Below, piece by piece: positions 58,780-64,000 of a DNA stretch of 64,000 nt. This DNA is from Hoeflea_A sp040932035 (GTDB lineage Bacteria > Pseudomonadota > Alphaproteobacteria > Rhizobiales > Rhizobiaceae): assembly GCF_040932035.1 (NCBI RefSeq), contig NZ_JBFRBB010000003.1, positions 434,001 to 498,000 of the forward strand, in the 5' to 3' direction. The notes beneath the pieces are model-generated. The model was not told the origin of the DNA. It ran no database searches and saw nothing but the letters and a program-made list of their open reading frames with translations. How positions within the stretch are numbered: position 1 is the stretch's first letter; each line of letters begins with the position of its first letter. A program made the translations under genes and the position numbers.

Positions 58780-59476
58780 GATGCGAAATGCCTCGATCAG
58801 CTACGGCAAGGTGTCGGCGATCCGCAACATTTCGATGCGTGTTTCCGAAGGCGCCATCGTTACGATCATAGGCGCCAATGGAGCCGGCAAATCGACGACC
58901 CTGAGGGCGCTCTCGGGCCTGGAGCCGCTGCGGACGGGTGAAATCCACTTCAACGGCAAGCGAATTGACAGGCTGCCGGCGCACAAGATTGTTGGCGAAG
59001 GCATTGCCCATGTCCCCGAAGGCCGTCGCATCTTTCCCGATCTGACGGTCGAGGAAAATCTGCGCACCGGCGCCTTCCTGCGCAGGAACAAGGCCGAGGT
59101 TGAAACGGACCTGGAAGCCGCCTTTGTCCGATTCCCGCGCCTGCGTGAACGGCGCCGGCAACTGGCCAAGACCATGTCGGGGGGTGAGCAGCAGATGCTG
59201 GCAATCGGGCGTGCCCTGATGGCCAAACCGAAAATGCTGCTGATGGATGAGCCATCGATGGGGCTGGCACCGATCATCGTCGATGAAATTGCAGGCATTA
59301 TCGAGGAACTCAATGCTCAGGGAATGACAGTGGTGCTGGTTGAGCAGAACGCCCAGCTGGCGCTTGATCTCGCAAACTACGCCTATGTGCTGGAAACCGG
59401 TGACATGGCGCTGGAAGGACCCGCAGGAGAGCTTCATGACAATGAACATGTCCGCGCAGCATATCTCGGCGTGTGA
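58769..59476 (+). CDS. LIV-type ABC ATP-binding protein (LivF family)
   Basis: 235 residues with GGAGGAGG ribosome site inside the livG-like end. Walker A GANGAGKSTTLRALSGL, GIAHVPEGRRIFPDLTVEENL (LivF hallmark), signature TMSGGEQQMLAIGRALM, Walker B LLMDEPSMGLAPIIVDE. Completes the five-part transporter. Its 3' end is overlapped by the next gene by 41 bases, suggesting tight coupling to the amine-oxidation genes. Confidence 0.94.
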   Translation: MLLEMRNASISYGKVSAIRNISMRVSEGAIVTIIGANGAGKSTTLRALSGLEPLRTGEIHFNGKRIDRLPAHKIVGEGIAHVPEGRRIFPDLTVEENLRTGAFLRRNKAEVETDLEAAFVRFPRLRERRRQLAKTMSGGEQQMLAIGRALMAKPKMLLMDEPSMGLAPIIVDEIAGIIEELNAQGMTVVLVEQNAQLALDLANYAYVLETGDMALEGPAGELHDNEHVRAAYLGV

Positions 59477-60062
59477 CGCCGACACAGAGCTCGTCGTGGC
59501 CCGCAAGGCGGGTTGGCGTCCGGTCGACCTCAATTGGGAGCGCCTGCAGGAGCGGGGGAACGCCCACTTGCTTACCGACAACCTGCCTGCTGCCACGCGG
59601 TGCTTTCGCAGCGCCGGCCGGATCGCGTTTTGGCGCTTTGCACTATCCGATCCCCGACGGGCGACCTCACTCGCCAATCTGGCGCTGGCCGACCGGCTTG
59701 CGGGATGCGAGACAAGGGCGGTGCGGCGCTATGCAAGGGCTCGCAGGCTGTGGAATGGGGCCGATGCATGGATTGAAGGCATGCAGGTCGCCAGGCGTGC
59801 CAGGAGTTCGCTTTTCCATCTCAGAATGGAGACACGCCACTGGGATACCTACCAGGACAATTTACGCACGCGTATGCGCACCTTCGCTGCCGAAACCGCC
59901 GCGGCTTTGGCCGTTTTGGAGCAGGACGGGACGCCGCCGCAGCGCCTCTACGAGCGCTGGCGCGGCGAAAAGCCAAGCGTGTTCGATGACACCAGAAAGT
60001 TCCTGGCGGCGGCGCTGCTGGTTGGTGTCGGCAAGAAACATCCTTCGGATCTTAACAGCTAA
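59436..60062 (+). CDS. TPR-like helical-repeat protein
   Basis: About 208 residues from ATG 59436 (GGAGAG in front; ATGs at 59442 and 59448 are alternatives). All-helical with TPR-like spacing: NWERLQERGNAHLLTDNLPAATRCFRSAG and RRATSLANLALADRLAGCETRAVRRYARARRLW. No signal peptide. Proteins of this look are often encoded beside methylated-amine dehydrogenases in alphaproteobacteria; a maturation or scaffold role for the dehydrogenase is an inference. Confidence 0.72.
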   Translation: MTMNMSAQHISACDADTELVVARKAGWRPVDLNWERLQERGNAHLLTDNLPAATRCFRSAGRIAFWRFALSDPRRATSLANLALADRLAGCETRAVRRYARARRLWNGADAWIEGMQVARRARSSLFHLRMETRHWDTYQDNLRTRMRTFAAETAAALAVLEQDGTPPQRLYERWRGEKPSVFDDTRKFLAAALLVGVGKKHPSDLNS

Positions 60063-60103
60063 AGCAACGGCCGCTGTGGTCGGCCAATTCAAGGAGAAGA
60101 AAA

Positions 60104-62302
60104 ATGGCAAGTAAGCGACCGGCCAAATACGACATCCTCTTCGAGCCGATCCAGGTGGGTCCGAAAGTGATGAAAAACCGCTTCCACCAGAGCCCGCACT
60201 GTATCGGCGCAGGCTCCGACAAGCCCGGCTTCCAGGCGGCCCATCGCGGCGTCAAAGCCGAGGGCGGCTGGGGCGCGATCAACACGGAATATTGTTCCAT
60301 CCATCCCGAATCCGACGACACCCACCGCGTATCGGCGCGTATCTGGGACGAGGGCGACGTGCGCAACCTGCGCGCCATGACCGACGAGATACATAAACAT
60401 GGTGCGCTGGCCGGAGTCGAAATGTGGTACGGGTCGTCCCATGCACCGTGCATGGAGACGCGCTGCACGCCGCGCGGCGCGAGCCAGTATGCCTCGGAAT
60501 TTGAGACACTGACTTACTGTCATGAGATGGATCATGACGATATCCGGCAGGTCCAGCAATATTACGTCGATGCGGCCCTGCGGTCGCGCGATGCGGGATT
60601 TGATATCGTGAACGTCTATGGCGGACACGCTTATCTGCCCGTGCAGTTCCTGTCGCCCTACCACAACAAGCGCACCGACAGTTACGGCGGCTCGTTCGAG
60701 AACCGCGCCCGCTTCTGGGTGGAAACGCTGGAACAGGTCAAAAATGCCGTCGGCAATGACTGCGCTGTCGCCTCGCGCTTTGCCATTGACTCGCTCTACG
60801 GCACGGCCGGCGTCGAGGTCGAGGTCGACGGTATCAAGTTCATTCAGCTGGCCGATGACCTGGTCGATATCTGGGACATCAAGATCGGCGACATCGCCGA
60901 GTGGGGCGAGGATGCCGGACCATCGCGCTTCTACCGCCAGGGTCACCAGATCCCGTGGCAGAAATTCGTCAAGCAGCACTCGAAGAAAGCGGTGCTCGGC
61001 GTTGGCCGCTTTACCGATGCCGAAAAGATGGCTGAGGTGATCCGCAACGGCGAACTGGACATCATCAGTTGTGCACGGCCGTCAATTTCTGACCCGTTCC
61101 TGCCTCAGAAGATCGAGGAAGGCCGCATTGACGATGTGCGGACCTGCATCGGCTGTAACGTTTGCATTTCCCGGTGGGAAATCGGCGGCCCGCCGATGAT
61201 CTGCACGCAAAACGCGACGGCCGGCGAAGAATACCGCCGCGGCTGGCATCCGGAGAAGTTCGAGCCGGCAAAATCCGACGACACGATCCTGGTGGTCGGC
61301 GCCGGACCTTCCGGATCCGAGGCGGCGCGTGTTCTGATGGAACGCGGTTATGTGGTCCATCTCGCCGACAGTTCGGAGAAGATCGGCGGCCATATCAATG
61401 CGGTCGCGACGCTGCCCGGCCTCGGCGAATGGGGCTATCACCGCGACTATCGCGAAGTGCAGCTCGACAAGCTGGTCAAGAGGAACCGAGACAGCCAGCT
61501 AGCGCTTGGCGGGCAGGCGCTCAGCGCGGATGATGTGCTCGCCTATGGCGCCGACAAGGTGATCATTGCGACCGGCTCTTTCTGGAACGGCGACGGCACC
61601 AACTCCCTTACGCATGATCCGATCCCGGGCATTGATTCCGCCAGGCCCGACCATGCAACCCCCGAGCAGATCCTCGGCGGAACCAAGGAGCTCGGCAAAA
61701 AGGTCACGATCCTGAATTCCGATCCCTATTTCATGGGACCGTCGCTCGCCGAGTTGCTTGCCGCCAGGGGCCATGAGGTGACAGTGATCGATGGTGTCGG
61801 CTTCGGCAACTACATGCATTTCACGCTTGAGGCGCCGAATATGCACCGCCGCCTGCACGAGTTGCATGTCAATGTGATCGGCGACACCTGGGTGAGCAAG
61901 GTAGAAGACGGCCGGATCCAGACATACAACATCTGGGGTGACGGGTCGCGGCGCGAGTACCGTGGTCCGGGCGTGATCCCACGCGAAGAAAACCGCACCT
62001 ATGAATGGCACGATTACGACTCCCTGGTCCTCGTCACGGGACGAAGCTCCCATGACGGTCTCTTTCGGGAGTTAAAGGCCCGGCGGGACGAATTCGCGAA
62101 GAACGACATCAAGGGCGTTTATGTGATCGGCGATGCCTGGGCACCGAAGATCATGGCCGATGCGACCTTCGACGGACATCGCATTGCCCGTGAGATTGAA
62201 GAGGCCAACCCACAGCTCCCGATTGCCTACAAGCGCGAAGCGTCCGTGTGGGGTGCGGCATATCTGCCGGACGGCGAGTTCCGCCAGGAATGGAGGGTCT
62301 GA
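60104..62302 (+). CDS. tmd: Trimethylamine dehydrogenase
   Basis: 732 residues, same length and order as TMADH of Methylophilus W3A1. TIM-barrel FMN domain (1-350) with the flavin-linking Cys in NRFHQSPHCIGAG (about residue 33), aromatic-bowl Tyr in INTEYCSIHPES, Trp in VEMWYGSSH and DIWDIKIGD. The 4Fe-4S cysteines are in CIGCNVCISRWEIGGPPMIC. Then ADP-binding (VVGAGPSGSEAARVL) and FAD-like domains. Residues that differ in dimethylamine dehydrogenase (Gln, Thr, Phe) are the TMADH type here. It oxidises trimethylamine to dimethylamine and formaldehyde. AAGGAG ribosome site. Confidence 0.93.
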   Translation: MASKRPAKYDILFEPIQVGPKVMKNRFHQSPHCIGAGSDKPGFQAAHRGVKAEGGWGAINTEYCSIHPESDDTHRVSARIWDEGDVRNLRAMTDEIHKHGALAGVEMWYGSSHAPCMETRCTPRGASQYASEFETLTYCHEMDHDDIRQVQQYYVDAALRSRDAGFDIVNVYGGHAYLPVQFLSPYHNKRTDSYGGSFENRARFWVETLEQVKNAVGNDCAVASRFAIDSLYGTAGVEVEVDGIKFIQLADDLVDIWDIKIGDIAEWGEDAGPSRFYRQGHQIPWQKFVKQHSKKAVLGVGRFTDAEKMAEVIRNGELDIISCARPSISDPFLPQKIEEGRIDDVRTCIGCNVCISRWEIGGPPMICTQNATAGEEYRRGWHPEKFEPAKSDDTILVVGAGPSGSEAARVLMERGYVVHLADSSEKIGGHINAVATLPGLGEWGYHRDYREVQLDKLVKRNRDSQLALGGQALSADDVLAYGADKVIIATGSFWNGDGTNSLTHDPIPGIDSARPDHATPEQILGGTKELGKKVTILNSDPYFMGPSLAELLAARGHEVTVIDGVGFGNYMHFTLEAPNMHRRLHELHVNVIGDTWVSKVEDGRIQTYNIWGDGSRREYRGPGVIPREENRTYEWHDYDSLVLVTGRSSHDGLFRELKARRDEFAKNDIKGVYVIGDAWAPKIMADATFDGHRIAREIEEANPQLPIAYKREASVWGAAYLPDGEFRQEWRV

Positions 62303-62385
62303 GGCTGAAGGCACCTGGCTGCCGGGGCGCAAGACAACGAGTCGTCCCGGCCCAGATTTTGGAAAGAAGATAGGAAACGGCACGG

Positions 62386-64000
62386 ATGATTGGCATAGAG
62401 CACGATCCGCAGGAAGTGACCCGCATTCTGTTTCGGGATTTCCCGTTATGGATGATGGTTGTCTTCTATGTTGCCGCAGTCTGTGCACTGGGATCGTTCG
62501 CGTACGGCACCTATGCGCAGATCCGCAAATACCGCAGGGGCGTCCGTTCGGGTGCGTGGTCTCCCTTTATGGGGCGATTTTTCGAGATGGTGCGGACTGT
62601 CCTGTCGCATCGCACCGTCAAGCGCCGGGACAATTCCGCCGGCATTGCCCATGCATGGATATTTTTCGGCTTTGCGCTGCTTTTCATCGGCACCAGCGTG
62701 ATTACGCTCGAATACGATATTCTCGGACCGCTGGCCGGGATTACATTCTGGCATGGCAGCTTTTACCTCGTCTTTTCGCTGATCCTGGACATTGCCGGAG
62801 CGGGGCTGATCGGCGCGCTTTTATATATGATGTACCGGCGCAAATGGCTGGCGCTTCCGAAACTCGACTACGCGCGGCCCGACCGCGCGCCGGAGGAAGA
62901 GGACTACGACCGCTCGTTCTACCGCCGCGAAGACTGGGCGTTTTTATGGATCCTCATCCTGATCGCCGTTACCGGTTATTTTCTGGAAGCATCGCGGCTT
63001 GTCTGGCTGCAGGATGATGCAACCGTTTGGGACTATCGCTGGTGGTCGCCAGTGGGTGCGGTCGTCGCCTATTTCCTGCAGGCCGTTGGCCTTGGCGCCG
63101 AAGGTGCAGGTGCGTTCCGCATGGGGCTGTGGTGGTTCCACGGGCTTCTGGCTTTCGCCTTCATCGGGCTCATTCCCTACACCAAGGTCAAGCACATCTT
63201 CACCGCCATGGGGTCCCTGATGGCAAGGGACCCGGACGCCAAATGCCACCTGCCCATGGCGGATGTCGACGAGGATAAGATCGGCTTTTCCGAGCTAACC
63301 GATTTCACCGATAAATACCTTTTGAACTTCGATGCCTGCACCAAATGCGGCCGCTGCCATGAGGCCTGTCCGGCAAATGCCGCGGGCTATCCGCTGTCCC
63401 CGCGCGATCTGGTTCTGAGCCTGCGCGAACTGGCCGATGACAAGCTGTCGGGTGTTCGCCTGCCCGAAGGGCCGATTGAAGTTTGCGGCGACGGCGTGAA
63501 CCAGATCCGTCCTGAGACGCTTTGGTCATGCCGGACCTGCGGGGCGTGCACCGAGATCTGCCCGGTTGGGGTGGAACATCTGCCGATGATTGTGCAGATG
63601 CGGCGCGCCCTGATCGAGGAGGGCGAGTTTGACCCGATGTTGCAGCCGACGCTCAAGAGCCTGCAGAAATCGGGCAACGCGCTCGGCGAATCAAAGCGCA
63701 AGCGGCCGCGCTGGACCAGGAAGCTCGATTTTGAGGTCAAGGACGCAAGGGCCGAGCCGGTAGATATGCTTTGGTATGTCGGCGACTATGCGTCTTTCGA
63801 TCCCCGTTCGCAAAAAGTGACGATTGCCTTTGCCAAGATCCTCCATGAAGCCGGGGTCGACTTCGGCATTCTTTATGAGGACGAGCAGACGGCCGGTAAC
63901 GACGTGCGCCGCATCGGCGAGGAGGGGCTGTACCAGGCAATTGCGCAGTCCAATATCGAACTCCTTGAGGAATGCGACTTCAAATCGATCGTCACAACCG
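62386..64000 (+). CDS. Membrane-bound Hdr-like Fe-S protein, DgcB-like (cut by window edge)
   Basis: About 538 residues visible, running off the right edge. N-terminal NarI/HdrE-type membrane domain with five to six segments and haem-type His (GIAHAWIFFGF, FWHGSFYLV, WWFHGLLAFAF), then two 4Fe-4S motifs CTKCGRCHEACP and CRTCGACTEICPVG, then the start of a CCG (cysteine-rich) domain. DgcB and related proteins pass electrons from demethylating flavoenzymes to the respiratory chain. Directly after trimethylamine dehydrogenase, it may serve as electron acceptor route. Start ATG 62386 follows AGGAAAC. Confidence 0.87.
   Translation, partial: MIGIEHDPQEVTRILFRDFPLWMMVVFYVAAVCALGSFAYGTYAQIRKYRRGVRSGAWSPFMGRFFEMVRTVLSHRTVKRRDNSAGIAHAWIFFGFALLFIGTSVITLEYDILGPLAGITFWHGSFYLVFSLILDIAGAGLIGALLYMMYRRKWLALPKLDYARPDRAPEEEDYDRSFYRREDWAFLWILILIAVTGYFLEASRLVWLQDDATVWDYRWWSPVGAVVAYFLQAVGLGAEGAGAFRMGLWWFHGLLAFAFIGLIPYTKVKHIFTAMGSLMARDPDAKCHLPMADVDEDKIGFSELTDFTDKYLLNFDACTKCGRCHEACPANAAGYPLSPRDLVLSLRELADDKLSGVRLPEGPIEVCGDGVNQIRPETLWSCRTCGACTEICPVGVEHLPMIVQMRRALIEEGEFDPMLQPTLKSLQKSGNALGESKRKRPRWTRKLDFEVKDARAEPVDMLWYVGDYASFDPRSQKVTIAFAKILHEAGVDFGILYEDEQTAGNDVRRIGEEGLYQAIAQSNIELLEECDFKSIVTT

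Noticed and set aside
1..64000. Search for CRISPR arrays, tRNA/rRNA genes, insertion sequences or integrase genes
   Set aside because: No regular spacer-repeat pattern, cloverleaf, rRNA-like stretch or transposase-like protein was recognised by reading.

Overview
The window looks like a chromosomal or megaplasmid segment of an alphaproteobacterium, probably a marine or soil Hyphomicrobiales/Rhodobacterales relative. This rests on moderately high GC, Alphaproteobacteria-style solute-binding-protein (SBP) ABC operons, heterotetrameric sarcosine oxidase, trimethylamine dehydrogenase and many ATGA-type gene overlaps. No rRNA, tRNA, CRISPR, transposase or phage gene was seen. It is almost entirely a catabolic and accessory island.

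Layout. (1) 1-8.3 kb: sarcosine oxidase soxB-soxD-soxA (minus, cut at the left edge), a divergent LysR regulator, then an ehuBCDA-like polar amino acid/ectoine-type ABC transporter with a EutA-like Asp/Glu-racemase-superfamily enzyme and a creatinase-like M24 protein. A DNA motif pair recurs in front of both the sox and the transporter operons. (2) 8.8-24.6 kb: a long minus-strand operon headed by a sugar-type ABC transporter. It carries five SnoaL/NTF2-like proteins (four with two domains), a histidinol-dehydrogenase/HpsN-like dehydrogenase, an SDR, a LacI regulator, a bicupin, a MetE-C-like zinc transferase, an alpha/beta hydrolase and a RraA-like protein. Two near-identical LacI-type operators lie in the divergent promoter at 23.5 kb. 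(3) 24.6-52 kb: the most interesting part. It holds a cobalt-type nitrile hydratase with a His-tailed activator; a phosphosulfolactate synthase (ComA) followed by an unknown protein and two aspartase/fumarase-superfamily lyases; a single-cysteine CoA-disulfide-reductase-like flavoprotein; a DsrE-like MSMEG_0572/Sll0783 protein; a CbiM-like permease; the four parts of an AllF/AllG/AllH/AllK oxamate-carbamoyltransferase/carbamate-kinase module split between two operons; and relatives of four more Nit1C-cluster families (MSMEG_0565 glycosyltransferase, MSMEG_0567 acetyltransferase, sll0787 AIR-synthase-like, MSMEG_0568 radical SAM), but no nitrilase. XRE-cupin and MocR regulators, a LnmK-like hotdog protein and a PLP lyase complete it. 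(4) 52-64 kb: a signal-less LIV-type binding protein, a GntR regulator, a LIV-type ABC transporter, a helical-repeat protein, trimethylamine dehydrogenase and a membrane Fe-S (Hdr/DgcB-like) protein running off the right edge.

How it may fit together. Regions 1 and 4 are methylated-amine/N-methyl amino acid catabolism (uptake, oxidative demethylation, electron transfer). Region 3 has the composition of a Nit1C-like nitrogen-scavenging cluster in which nitrile hydratase stands in for nitrilase. It is combined with the first enzymes of bacterial coenzyme M synthesis (PEP + sulfite to phosphosulfolactate, then phosphate elimination by an aspartase/fumarase-family lyase) and with a carbamoyl-transfer/ATP-recovering module. 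Shared promoter words in front of the allG, carbamate kinase, AIR-synthase and (weakly) nitrile hydratase genes suggest joint control. The joint pathway is inference; the gene family assignments are the supported part.
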